A stretch of 64,000 nucleotides of DNA from Halonotius pteroides (GCF_003605635.1 NZ_QMDW01000007.1:62001-126000); one strand, 5' to 3'; numbered from the stretch's first letter, positions 44,208 through 52,899 are shown. The notes: a model not told the origin generated them from the letters alone. A program made the numbers and translations.

Positions 44208-44782
44208 CCTTCCCTGTCGATTCCGTCAAACGTTGACAGCAGTGTGTCAGCCTCGGGAAGGAGGTCACGAACACGCTGTTTTGCCGTTTCGAGATCGGCT
44301 TCGATCGCGGCGAGTCGCTCGTCGGCGTCGGTGGCTGCGGTGGCGTCGGCGGCAAGGACAGCCCGGGTTGATTCACGCCGGAAATACTCACCGAGGAGCT
44401 CGTAGGCCAGTACCTGACACTGTTGATCGACAGCCGCATACAGATCCGGGCGGTCGACCGGCTTCGAGAGATAGTCGTCGAACGGCATCTCAACGATGCC
44501 GAGGTCGGGGTCGATGGCGGTCACCATGATCACCCGCGTCGTCAGGTCGCGCTCACGGAGCTCGTCGAGCACCGCATCGCCGGATAGCCCCGGCATGTGG
44601 CGATCCAAGAGCACGACATCCGGTGGGCGGCCCTCAGCAACAATCGCCAGCGCTTCCTCGCCGCCGTAGGCGACGGTCACGTCGGCGACATCCTGCAGGC
44701 GTAACGCGTAGGCGTCGGCAACCTGCTTTTCATCGTCGACCATGAGCACCCGTGGTTCGTCGACGTGGAGGCCCTCACCCAT
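44201..44782 (-). CDS. HalX-type response regulator
   Basis: A 193-residue protein. The receiver domain covers residues 8-125: acidic pocket VDDE, phospho-acceptor Asp in LLDRHMPG (near residue 60), Thr in MVTA (near 88) and Lys in SKPV (near 110). A C-terminal HalX domain follows (residues 130-190, a helical region of unknown function). No DNA-binding domain. Partner kinase is likely in the cluster. The TATA-like GGTATTAG lies about 30 nt upstream. Confidence 0.85.
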   Translation of the reverse strand: MGEGLHVDEPRVLMVDDEKQVADAYALRLQDVADVTVAYGGEEALAIVAEGRPPDVVLLDRHMPGLSGDAVLDELRERDLTTRVIMVTAIDPDLGIVEMPFDDYLSKPVDRPDLYAAVDQQCQVLAYELLGEYFRRESTRAVLAADATAATDADERLAAIEADLETAKQRVRDLLPEADTLLSTFDGIDREGY

Positions 44783-44824
44783 TGATAGATAGTGAGGCGG
44801 CACCGTACTAATACCCGGTGGACG

Positions 44825-44930
44825 GTGACACCGATATACTGTGGTGTTGTCACCAATCGAGTGACGATAGCTAGAGCAACGTGTACAGAATGGTTGTGAC
44901 TGGTAGCTAGCCGCTATAGCTGGCTGTCAC
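44825..44930. promoter_or_regulatory. Cluster of five GTGAC boxes in a divergent promoter
   Basis: GTGAC occurs at 44825-44829, 44861-44865 and 44896-44900, and its complement GTCAC at 44849-44853 and 44926-44930. Three copies extend to GTGAC-(2-4 nt)-TAGCTA. The last one overlaps the TATA box CTATAGC (44914-44920) of the downstream regulator gene. The spacing (36, 35 and 30 nt, plus inverted copies) suggests a dimer array. Confidence 0.6.
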
Positions 44931-44948
44931 TCCAACAGGTAGGTATCG

Positions 44949-45317
44949 ATGTCAACGACCCAGCAATCTCACCGTGGCGTGGTTCAGTCAGCCGCGGCCA
45001 CCACCGAGAAAACGCGGCGAGCAGCTACTGCTGTTGAGACGGATGCCGTGCTTGAGCTGTTGAGCGACGAGTACGCCCGTCAGGTGCTCGAATCGTTGTG
45101 TGACCGACCCGCTACAGCACCCGCGCTTGTGGAGTCGATGGCGGCCTCACGGGCGACGGTCTACCGCCGACTCAACGACCTCGAAGCCGCCGGCCTTATT
45201 GCACCTGCTGTCGCCGTCGATCCCGACGGTCACCACCGCAAACGCTATCATCTCATCGTCGATGACCTCCAACTCCAGTTCGGGGCCGACGGCATCGAGA
45301 TCACCCTCGTCGACTAA
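44949..45317 (+). CDS. Winged-helix transcription regulator (copy A)
   Basis: A 122-residue DNA-binding protein. A winged helix spans residues 30-90 (LLSDEYARQVLESLCDRPA, recognition helix SRATVYRRLNDLEAAGLI) followed by a beta-hairpin wing (VDPDGHHRKRYHLIVDD). It pairs with the paralogue at 45460. The GTGAC array lies directly upstream and overlaps its TATA box, suggesting autoregulation. Confidence 0.8.
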   Translation: MSTTQQSHRGVVQSAAATTEKTRRAATAVETDAVLELLSDEYARQVLESLCDRPATAPALVESMAASRATVYRRLNDLEAAGLIAPAVAVDPDGHHRKRYHLIVDDLQLQFGADGIEITLVD

Positions 45318-45407
45318 CTCCAGCGGGTAATATCGACTGCGTCGTCGCCTGTCATCGTCGCCGACTTCGTTGCTACCATCGTTGCTGCATAGAAGTTGAA
45401 CGCTCTG

Positions 45408-45422
45408 TATAGCTAGTGTCAC
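45408..45422 (+). promoter_or_regulatory. GTGAC-type element at the copy B promoter
   Basis: TATAGCTAGTGTCAC (reverse complement GTGACACTAGCTATA) matches TATAGCTGGCTGTCAC upstream of copy A. Both overlap a TATA-like sequence about 30-50 nt upstream of the start. Confidence 0.5.
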
Positions 45423-45459
45423 ATTTGCTGTGGGGTTGTAGATAGAAGCCCCATGACGG

Positions 45460-45882
45460 ATGTCCCGGGCGTTCGATAATACTACCACGATGGTGACCTC
45501 ACCCCCAACGCTGCCGCCGTCTCAGGAGTCAGCAGCCGATGACCGCTCGGTCGACACCGAGCAGTTGCTCACGTTGCTTGGCGATGAGTATTCCCGCGCG
45601 ATCATCGACGCCCTCGGTACCGAATCGCTGCCAGCCCGCGAGATCGCCGCCCGCACCGATATCTCCCGACCGACCGTCTACCGGCGTCTTGATCGCCTGA
45701 AAGACGCTGGGGTGGTCGAACCAACGATGACGGTCGATCCCGACGGTCACCACCGGCAGGCGTTTGCGGTCGTGATCGATGGGGTTGAACTCAGTCTTGG
45801 TGACACAGCAGCAACACCGGCTGCGTCGAGCACAGACACAGCATCACCGATCACGCTGTCAGTGCGGTCAGACTCGACCTGA
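45460..45882 (+). CDS. Winged-helix transcription regulator (copy B)
   Basis: A 140-residue paralogue of copy A. The winged helix covers residues 36-95 (LLGDEYSRAIIDALGTESL, recognition helix SRPTVYRRLDRLKDAGVV), then VDPDGHHRQAFAVVIDG and an acidic/Thr-rich tail. An in-frame ATG at 45490 would shorten it by 10 residues. The 144 bp before it include the shared GTGAC element, so it probably has its own promoter. Confidence 0.8.
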   Translation: MSRAFDNTTTMVTSPPTLPPSQESAADDRSVDTEQLLTLLGDEYSRAIIDALGTESLPAREIAARTDISRPTVYRRLDRLKDAGVVEPTMTVDPDGHHRQAFAVVIDGVELSLGDTAATPAASSTDTASPITLSVRSDST

Positions 45883-45947
45883 CGCCTCGCTGTGGCTGCG
45901 CGACTGCGAACAGAATTGATTTGTGACCCCTGACAGATCGTACGATC

Positions 45948-46604
45948 ATGCCCTCCATGAACGACAGTGGTGATGCCACCAAGACACTCGATACCGTTGT
46001 CACACGCTACCGACGAGCCGAACGCGCAGCGAGTTGGGCGACAGCCCTCTTCGCCGGCCTTGTCGCTGCCGGACTGATACTCTTTTTGCCGTTGTGGCAG
46101 GGGCTTCTCGGCGCGGTGGCCGTCCTTGCCGTCTTTCGGGTGCCGTTGTTCACCACCGGCGGCACCGCACGCCTCCGGACGACGGCGACGCCGACCGCTG
46201 TCCGAGACGCGTTCAGTGGCTCCCACCCGCCGGTGCTTATCCTGCAGTGGGCGATCGCTGAGGAGCGTACCGCCACCACGGACGGTGCCACATTCGAGCT
46301 CAGCTATCTCCTCGGATTGCGGTCGATCACGATGTCGACAACGGTGGCGGAGACACCGGCTGCCGAAACCGATTTTGCACTTCGGGTAACTGCCGGCGAC
46401 AAGCCGTGGGGCACCTACGGCGTCACACTGACCGACCAGGGCGATGAGACGCTCATCGAGATCGATGTCCGGAGCGATCGGCGGTTCGGCCTCCGTGGTC
46501 TCCCCTCGTGGCTGATCGCCCAGCGATATTACGATGCCGCCCTCGCCGCGCACGGATACACTGTCTGTGCCCGTGATCGATCGCTCTCACTTCGTCGTCG
46601 TTGA
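45948..46604 (+). CDS. Membrane protein of unknown function
   Basis: A 218-residue protein. Basic N-terminus, two close hydrophobic segments (residues 30-66), then a soluble C-terminal domain (residues 75-210) with beta-rich character and a basic end (CARDRSLSLRRR). Two ATGs (45948, 45957) are possible. Not recognised. Confidence 0.6.
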   Translation: MPSMNDSGDATKTLDTVVTRYRRAERAASWATALFAGLVAAGLILFLPLWQGLLGAVAVLAVFRVPLFTTGGTARLRTTATPTAVRDAFSGSHPPVLILQWAIAEERTATTDGATFELSYLLGLRSITMSTTVAETPAAETDFALRVTAGDKPWGTYGVTLTDQGDETLIEIDVRSDRRFGLRGLPSWLIAQRYYDAALAAHGYTVCARDRSLSLRRR

Positions 46605-46660
46605 GCGCAGCAAAACGAGCCGATCGCACCCTCAACACAGTTTACCCTGTCGCATCCGCC

Positions 46661-47395
46661 TCAGTTCTCGTCGTCTTCGACCGCATCGTCGTCGCCGTAG
46701 CGATCTCCGTCGTCGACGGCTTCCGGCTCCTCGGGCTCGTGGGCGTCAGCCTCCCCGTAGGATGAGCGGGCGGCGATAACCGAGGCCTCCTCTGACCATC
46801 GGGGTTCGATCTCGCCGTACAGCGACTCCGGCGTTGTTTCGGCGTGATCCTCGAAGGGCGTGGCCGCATCTTGGCCGTACACATCGCCGGATTCGACGGC
46901 TTCGGGTTCCGGCGGTTCGTAGGCGACCCCATCGCCGTACCCTAGAGCCGCGCTGTCGGTATCGGCTGCGGTCACCTCCTCCGGGAGGTGAACAACAGTC
47001 TTCGGTGGCTTGGCGTCACCGGGTTCCAGTGTGGTCGTTTTGCCATCCGCAAACTCGATGACGACTGTCGGCGGCGTGAGCCACGCCTCCAGCGCGTCGG
47101 CGATGCCGCCGGCGTAGGCGTAGGCGGTTTCGATGCTTTCGCCGTCGGCCAGCGAGATCGTCAGCTCGAGTTCGTCGTCTCGCGCTGTCCAGTGGTCGGC
47201 CGTCTCGGCGTCGAACTCAATGAGAGCGCCATCAGCATCCGCCGGAATCGACTCGGTGACAGTGACCTCCGTGGCGTCGGGTTCAAACTGTTCGATGATG
47301 ATCACGATCGCCGGCTCCGGGTAGGCGGCGTCCTGGTATGATTTATGTACTGTTATCCCGCCGCCGGAGAGCACAATCGGGTCTGCGTCGGTCAT
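46661..47395 (-). CDS. Acidic protein with internal C-terminal repeats
   Basis: A 244-residue acidic protein without membrane segments. The N-terminal 125 residues are beta-rich (VTVTESIPADADGALIEFDA, VVIEFADGKTTTLEPGDAKP). The C-terminal 90 residues contain two near-copies of the motif EPEAV-x-x-GD-x-YG-x-D-x-A, each preceded by YG-x-x-x-A-x-EP. No domain recognised. Confidence 0.6.
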   Translation of the reverse strand: MTDADPIVLSGGGITVHKSYQDAAYPEPAIVIIIEQFEPDATEVTVTESIPADADGALIEFDAETADHWTARDDELELTISLADGESIETAYAYAGGIADALEAWLTPPTVVIEFADGKTTTLEPGDAKPPKTVVHLPEEVTAADTDSAALGYGDGVAYEPPEPEAVESGDVYGQDAATPFEDHAETTPESLYGEIEPRWSEEASVIAARSSYGEADAHEPEEPEAVDDGDRYGDDDAVEDDEN

Positions 47396-47842
47396 ATATC
47401 AGGTGGTCTCTTCTTCATTCCAACGGCCCGGTAATGAGTGTATGGGTTCCTCTCACACTGGCCGCAGCAGTCGGACAGTGGTGGGGCCATATCCGACGAC
47501 ATCACCAAGCTGTGACTACAAACACCCAATATTCGGATCGAAAACCACAACGCGTCGACCATCCGGACAACCGACAGTCGGCCGCGACGGCCGCATCATG
47601 GCGAGCGTACGTGTGGACATCCTGTCAGCGGGGATATGCCCGACCGTGGAGGGCGGAACCGTCAACGGGGATGGAATCACCAGCGGAGAGGGTGTTGTCA
47701 CCGGGGACGATGTGGCGGTCGCAGCGTGTGGTGGTGATCCCACTCGAAGCCATACATTCCGGCATAAAAACGCCCCATGGCGTGTTTCAGCGACAGAAAC
47801 TCGTGGTGTTGGTTTAGGTGACGTGGGGTCGATGCATACTGT
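47396..47842. other. Intergenic region with degenerate coding look
   Basis: 447 bp with no supported gene. Several overlapping frames stay open over 200 bp on both strands, but codon choice and composition (basic, Cys/Trp/His-rich) do not resemble the neighbours. A TATA-like GGTTTAGG near 47811-47818 serves the gene at 47843. Confidence 0.4.
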
Positions 47843-48178
47843 ATGCCACTCGCACCACCGACCCAGCGATCGACGACGCCCTCTGAGGCGGTCTGTACAG
47901 ACGCATTGCTCCTCCGCAACTACGAGGGCGCAAGCCCGGTGACGATCGACATAGCCATCAGCGATGACGGCCAGCCCGTCTGCGAGACGACGGTTACATT
48001 TGAGCCGCTGACGATCGAAAGCATCGATCTTCCGGTCGCACCCGGCGAGTATCGCCTGACGGCAGCGACCGCCGACTCCGATGCCACGGCGATCTGTGAG
48101 CTTGGTGACGCACCGACCGCACTCGCGTTCGTCGAAGCCGGCAACGGGATCGTTAGCGTTGTCGACGAGGTCTACTGA
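47843..48178 (+). CDS. Hypothetical beta-rich protein
   Basis: A 111-residue protein with three Cys (one near each of residues 18, 47 and 85) and alternating beta strands such as VTIDIAISDDGQPVCETTVTF. No signal peptide or membrane segment. Leaderless start consistent with the TATA-like sequence upstream. Not recognised. Confidence 0.55.
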   Translation: MPLAPPTQRSTTPSEAVCTDALLLRNYEGASPVTIDIAISDDGQPVCETTVTFEPLTIESIDLPVAPGEYRLTAATADSDATAICELGDAPTALAFVEAGNGIVSVVDEVY

Positions 48179-48220
48179 GCAGCCACAAGGGTTATTTGCG
48201 TCTCGATTGCGCTATCACAC

Positions 48221-48448
48221 ATGTCTGATTGGTCTCCACCCACCCTCTCACGGGGCCAACTCGCTGGAATCGTCGTTGGACTGCTCGCGGTCGCTGCCTA
48301 CTCGCTGGTTATCGTCGGACAGCTCCTCCTCGTTGTTGTTCCGGCGGCCGCGATACTTGCCGTCTATCTCACCTGGCGGTTCATCGTCGCCGTTGAGGCG
48401 ATCGCCGACGCGCTCCAGCGGCTTGCGGCCGACAAAACTGACGAGTAG
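48221..48448 (+). CDS. Small membrane protein
   Basis: A 75-residue protein with two hydrophobic segments (residues 15-35 and 35-57) ending in an amphipathic acidic helix (IADALQRLAADKTDE). TATA-like GGTTATTTG about 30 nt upstream. Common type in haloarchaea; function unknown. Confidence 0.6.
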   Translation: MSDWSPPTLSRGQLAGIVVGLLAVAAYSLVIVGQLLLVVVPAAAILAVYLTWRFIVAVEAIADALQRLAADKTDE

Positions 48449-48497
48449 TGCGCCGCAACAACACGATTTATTTGCATCAACCCACTATCACACACTT

Positions 48498-48563
48498 GTG
48501 TTTCCTGTCGTTGCTCGGTGTGTCGGTGTCGACGAAGCCGCCCGCCTTGGAGGTCGCCGATGA
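48498..48563 (+). CDS. 21-codon leader ORF overlapping the MATE exporter start
   Basis: GTG at 48498, TGA at 48561-48563, giving ATGA with the exporter start at 48560. The TATA box GATTTATTTG (48465-48474) is centred about 28 nt before the GTG, so translation could be leaderless. The Shine-Dalgarno GGAGG (48549-48553) is inside it. The peptide begins VFPVVARCVGVDEAARLGG. Confidence 0.4.
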   Translation: MFPVVARCVGVDEAARLGGRR

Positions 48564-50050
48564 GCCTCCGGCGTCGCCTCGGGAGCCTCTTTAAGAGTCA
48601 GTCGGAGCTTGACCTCACCGACGGCTCGATCCCACGATCGTTGTTTTTCCTCTCGTTTCCGATCGTTATCACCAATCTTCTTCAGGTCGGCTACAACCTC
48701 GCCGACACCTTCTGGCTGGGTCGCTACAGCACGGAGGCGTTGGCGGCGATCAGCCTTGGGTTTCCGCTCGTGTATCTGTTCATCTCGTTGGGGCTCGGGC
48801 TTACCGTCGCCGGCAGCGTGCTCGTCGCCCAACACACCGGCGCCGATCAGCCCGAGCAGGCTGAGTACGCTGCCTCGCAAACGGTTGTGTTCACACTGTT
48901 GACGGGGGTTGTACTCGGTACCCTTTGGTTCCAGTTTGTCGCTGAGCTGTTGAGCGTCTTTGGCGCGGAGCCGGCTGTGTTGACGCTGGCGATCGACTAC
49001 ATGGAGGTCATCAGCCTCGGACTGCCGTTTCTGTTTGGCTTCACCGTGTTTATCGCGTTAATGCGCGGGGCCGGCGACACGGTCACGCCGATGCTTGTTA
49101 TGTTTGGAACCGTCGTGCTCAACGTCGCGCTCGATCCGCTGTTGATCTTCGGCGTCGGCCCACTGCCGGAACTCGGCGTCGAAGGGGCGGCGATCGCAAC
49201 CGTGTTCTCTCGGGGGTCAGCCATGGTCGTTGGCCTGCTGTTGATGCTCCGCGGGGCCCACGGGATTCAGATCAACCTCCGACAGATGATCCCGGATCTC
49301 GCCTACAGTAAGAAACTCCTCCGGATCGGCGTGCCCGCATCAGTCGAAAACACCGGTCGTGCAATCTCCGTTAACGCTGTGTTGGTCATCGTGACGTTGT
49401 TTTCGACGCCGGTCGTCGCCGCCTTCGGCGTCGGCATCCGCGTTTTTTCGATGATCTTCATGCCCGCGATCGCCATCGATCGTGGTGTTGAGGCGATGAC
49501 CGGCCAAAACATCGGCGCGGGCCGGCAGGATCGCGTTGTCGCCACCAACCGGTTTGCGGCGAAAACGTCGTTTCTGATCCTCTCGGCGCTTGGCGTTGTC
49601 ACGTTCGTCTTTGCGCCGGAGATCATCGGCATCTTCGATGACTCGCCGGCGGTCGTCGCCGAAGGGGCGACATTCCTCCGGTGGATCGCGCCAACATTCG
49701 GCTTTGTTGGAATCCTGCGTGCCTACAGCGGTGGCTTCCGTGGGGCCGGCAAGACGCTGACCGCCGCTGCCATCGCGGTGTTGTTGTTTGGGTTCATCCG
49801 GCTGCCGATCGCCTACGTCGCCTCCCAAGGGCTGGTGCCGACTGATATGTGGTTTTTCGCCGAACCTGACCCCACCGGCATCTGGTTTGCCTTTGCTGTC
49901 TCTGGGGTTATTGCGGCGGCTGTCGCTGCGAGCTGGTTCGAACGCGGCGGCTGGCGCGGCGGCGACCTGACGGAGCGATCAGCCACCGACGCCGAGCCTG
50001 ACGGCGATGCGGAACCGAGCGATGAGCCGACCGCCGTCGGCGACGACTGA
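48560..50050 (+). CDS. MATE-family multidrug/toxin exporter
   Basis: A 496-residue polytopic antiporter with 12 predicted membrane helices, in the DinF/NorM-like group. Recognisable features: N-terminal basic segment SLRRRLGSLFKSQSELDLTD, TM1 ILITNLLQVGYNLADTFWLG-type signature and the repeated half ASVENTGRAISVNAVLVIV. Likely drives cation-coupled efflux of organic compounds. The ATG overlaps a leader ORF and is preceded by GGAGG at 7 nt. Acidic C-terminal tail. Confidence 0.88.
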   Translation: MSLRRRLGSLFKSQSELDLTDGSIPRSLFFLSFPIVITNLLQVGYNLADTFWLGRYSTEALAAISLGFPLVYLFISLGLGLTVAGSVLVAQHTGADQPEQAEYAASQTVVFTLLTGVVLGTLWFQFVAELLSVFGAEPAVLTLAIDYMEVISLGLPFLFGFTVFIALMRGAGDTVTPMLVMFGTVVLNVALDPLLIFGVGPLPELGVEGAAIATVFSRGSAMVVGLLLMLRGAHGIQINLRQMIPDLAYSKKLLRIGVPASVENTGRAISVNAVLVIVTLFSTPVVAAFGVGIRVFSMIFMPAIAIDRGVEAMTGQNIGAGRQDRVVATNRFAAKTSFLILSALGVVTFVFAPEIIGIFDDSPAVVAEGATFLRWIAPTFGFVGILRAYSGGFRGAGKTLTAAAIAVLLFGFIRLPIAYVASQGLVPTDMWFFAEPDPTGIWFAFAVSGVIAAAVAASWFERGGWRGGDLTERSATDAEPDGDAEPSDEPTAVGDD

Positions 50051-50166
50051 CAGCGCGGCGAACCGGTGTTGACTGCCGGCTCACTGCGGTGTTGGCGGCC
50101 ACGGATTCCGACCGGCTGGGAATACCAACAGCTTATTTTGCTACTATCTCTCGTAGCTCGTATGGC

Positions 50167-52899
50167 ATGGTCGTGAGCGACCCCCTCTCAATCCGGGGCG
50201 TGTACGTGCTCGCCTTTGGACTGGCGGCGGTGATCTGCCTTGCCGGCACTGTCGGTGTTCGGAGCCTTTCACATCCTGATATTCGACGGGGGCTTGGGGG
50301 ATTGCTCGGATTGAGCGGGCTGTGGTCGCTGTTTACCGCCGCACAGTTGGCGACGCCATCGCCGCTGGCCCAGCGGATCTTTCATCTCGGCGGGTTGATC
50401 GCCGGCCTCTCGACGATCGTCGCGTGGGTTGTCTTCGCCGCGGCCTACACCGGTCGATCCTACCACCGGCAACGCTCATTTCAGATCGGCAGCGTGTTGT
50501 TGCTCGCCATCGTTACCGGAATCAAGCTCACAAATCCGATTCACGGGCTTTACTACACTACGACAGCGGCAACAACGCCGTTTTCATATCTTCAGTTCAG
50601 CTACGGGGCGATCCACTGGTTTGTCACCGGGGTCGTCTACACGGTCGCCTTTGTCGGCTTTGGCTGGCTGTTTGAGTCCTTTGAGCGAAGCGACAGTCGG
50701 CCGACAGTGCTCTATGTGCTTGTCGCTGTGACAGGGGTGCCCCTGATCCCCTATCTGCTTTCACCATCGATTGAGCCGCTGTTGGGGATCAACTACGAGC
50801 CGCTTGGTGTCGCCGTTTTCGCCGTCGGGATTCTTCGGTATGCCCGCACAGAGTTTGCCAACCATAGCTCGCCGGGGTTATCAACACTGGCTGACAGCGT
50901 CGCTGTCGGCGGGCTTGTCCTCGATAGCTCGGGGACGGTCATCGCCTACAACAACGAGGCAACAACCATCCTCGGCAGCGAGACGATCCCGCGGCGACCC
51001 CTTTCGGCGATCGATGACGGGCTGGCATCGATCTCCCCCGGCGAAACGGGCCATCGAACCTACACTGTTGACGGCCGGCAACAGACCTACGAGGTCACCC
51101 GCTCGCCGATCGACGGTGACGTGATCGCCGAGGAGATTCTCACACTGAAAACTGTCACCAGAGTAACCCGGATCGAACGACTTGTCCGGCTCAACCGCGA
51201 TCTGACCGATGCCCTGCTTGCGTCACCGGAGCCGTGGGAGCTGATCCAACGCGTTCCCGAGCGCATGGCCGAGATCGGGGCGTATGACCTCGTGTGGCTG
51301 GTGCCGGTTGTCGCCGCCGACCCAACCACGGCTGATAGCTCCCTCACCACCGATGGCGACCCATCCGACCACACCGGCGGTCGGGAGTTTCATACAAACC
51401 CAGATCCGGTTGCTGGTGTTGTCGCCGGCGACGCAACCCCCTACGCCGGGTGGGTCGCTGACGACGCGACCGACGCCGAGCCGGTGATCGATGCTGCCAC
51501 AACCAACTCGGCAAGTCATGTTGCTGTCGACGAGACAGACGCCGACTGGAGCGGGCGCGCAGCCGCCCACGATATCACCGATTCGCTGGCGGTACCGGTC
51601 GCTTTCGACAACCAGCAGGCGTTCGTCCTCGGCGTCTACACAACCGCGCCGACCGGTTTCGACGCTGTTGAGCGAGAGGTCATCGAAGAGATCGGCGAGA
51701 GCATCCCGCAGGTCGTCTCAACGATCGAGACACACGAGGAAGCGCTTCACTACGAGGAAGCAATGAAACACGCCGGCGTCGCAATCAGCATCACCGACAG
51801 CGACGGCGTGATCCAGTATGTCAACCCTGCCTTCGAGGAGCTAACCGGCTACAGCGCGGCCGAAGCTGTCGGATCAACCCACAGCATCCTCAAATCCGGC
51901 GAGATGAGCGAAACCCACTACGAACAGCTGTGGGAGACGATCACCGACGGTGACATCTTTGAAAAACAGGTCATCAACCGAACGAAGGATGGCGACCGGT
52001 ATATCCTCCAGGAGACCGTCTCGCCGGTCACAAACGACGACGGCGAGCCGGAAGCCTACGTCGCCGTCCAGTTCGATATCACCGACAAGCTGTTGCGCGA
52101 ACAGCGGCTTGCGGTGTTGAACCGCGTTCTCCGTCACAATCTGCGAGCCAGCGTCAACGTCATCACCGGCCAAACCGGCCTGCTGGAAGATCAAATTCAG
52201 GAGGCGATCGGCGGGGACGCGCTGTCGGCGGCCATCGAGGACTCCTTGCAGACGATCCGCGACCGGGTCGAACACGTCCACTCTCAGGCCGAAACCGCCC
52301 GCGAGATCGAGGCCGTATTAGGTGATGACCCGGCCCAACAAACCTGGGAGTCCGTCGACACGCTCTGTGAGACAGCCACAGAGGCCGCGGCCGCACTGGG
52401 TGGGAGCTGTGTCTGCGATGTCGACGGTGATATTGACGACCGGCTGGTCGACGGCGAGGTGACCCGAATCATCGAGGAGCTGGTCGAAAACGCGATCAGC
52501 CACCACGACGACCAGCCCTCGGCCGTTGAGGTGCGGGTAACGCTGTCGGTTGCCGGCGATGATCTGCTGCTCACCGTCGCCGACGATGGGCCAGGCCTCT
52601 CCGAGCAGGAGTTAGTCGTCGTCGAGGAGGGTGCCGAAGAGCCGCTGCGACACGGCAGCGGCCTCGGGCTGTGGATGGTCAACTGGTTGGCGATCGCCTG
52701 CGGCGGCTCGATCAGCGCGACGACAGACGACAGCGGGACAACCATCAGCGTTCGGGTGCCGTTGCGCGACACCGATGCGTCCACAGCCACTGATCCGGGG
52801 GTTGACGCCGGCTGGGCGGCCGAAACCGGGGCGTCAGATACTGAGCGCATGCCTGCTGACGGCACTGATCCCGACGATCACCCGACCGAGGGCTCGTAG
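50167..52899 (+). CDS. Multi-domain sensor histidine kinase (7TM-PAS-GAF-PAS)
   Basis: A 910-residue membrane kinase. Residues 1-230 hold about seven hydrophobic segments (the histidine-kinase 7TM-N type). A PAS-like segment follows near 250-340, then a GAF-like region (350-560), a second PAS (570-690, with DSDGVIQYVNPAFEELTGYS), an H-box in VLNRVLRHNLRASVNVITG near residue 660, and a HATPase domain (750-880, with N-box ELVENAISHHDD, DDGPGLS and GSGLGLWMV). Acidic tail. ATG at 50167 lies about 35 nt after the TATA-like CTTATTTTG. No response regulator is adjacent. Confidence 0.85.
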   Translation: MVVSDPLSIRGVYVLAFGLAAVICLAGTVGVRSLSHPDIRRGLGGLLGLSGLWSLFTAAQLATPSPLAQRIFHLGGLIAGLSTIVAWVVFAAAYTGRSYHRQRSFQIGSVLLLAIVTGIKLTNPIHGLYYTTTAATTPFSYLQFSYGAIHWFVTGVVYTVAFVGFGWLFESFERSDSRPTVLYVLVAVTGVPLIPYLLSPSIEPLLGINYEPLGVAVFAVGILRYARTEFANHSSPGLSTLADSVAVGGLVLDSSGTVIAYNNEATTILGSETIPRRPLSAIDDGLASISPGETGHRTYTVDGRQQTYEVTRSPIDGDVIAEEILTLKTVTRVTRIERLVRLNRDLTDALLASPEPWELIQRVPERMAEIGAYDLVWLVPVVAADPTTADSSLTTDGDPSDHTGGREFHTNPDPVAGVVAGDATPYAGWVADDATDAEPVIDAATTNSASHVAVDETDADWSGRAAAHDITDSLAVPVAFDNQQAFVLGVYTTAPTGFDAVEREVIEEIGESIPQVVSTIETHEEALHYEEAMKHAGVAISITDSDGVIQYVNPAFEELTGYSAAEAVGSTHSILKSGEMSETHYEQLWETITDGDIFEKQVINRTKDGDRYILQETVSPVTNDDGEPEAYVAVQFDITDKLLREQRLAVLNRVLRHNLRASVNVITGQTGLLEDQIQEAIGGDALSAAIEDSLQTIRDRVEHVHSQAETAREIEAVLGDDPAQQTWESVDTLCETATEAAAALGGSCVCDVDGDIDDRLVDGEVTRIIEELVENAISHHDDQPSAVEVRVTLSVAGDDLLLTVADDGPGLSEQELVVVEEGAEEPLRHGSGLGLWMVNWLAIACGGSISATTDDSGTTISVRVPLRDTDASTATDPGVDAGWAAETGASDTERMPADGTDPDDHPTEGS

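Noticed and set aside
45453-45479. 8-codon ORF MTDVPGVR before winged-helix gene B
   Set aside because: Too short, without Shine-Dalgarno, and its stop does not overlap a start codon, unlike the other leader ORFs.
47403-47942. 179-codon plus-strand ORF in the spacer
   Set aside because: Composition unlike neighbours (Arg, Cys, His, Ser), overlaps the start of the following gene in another frame.
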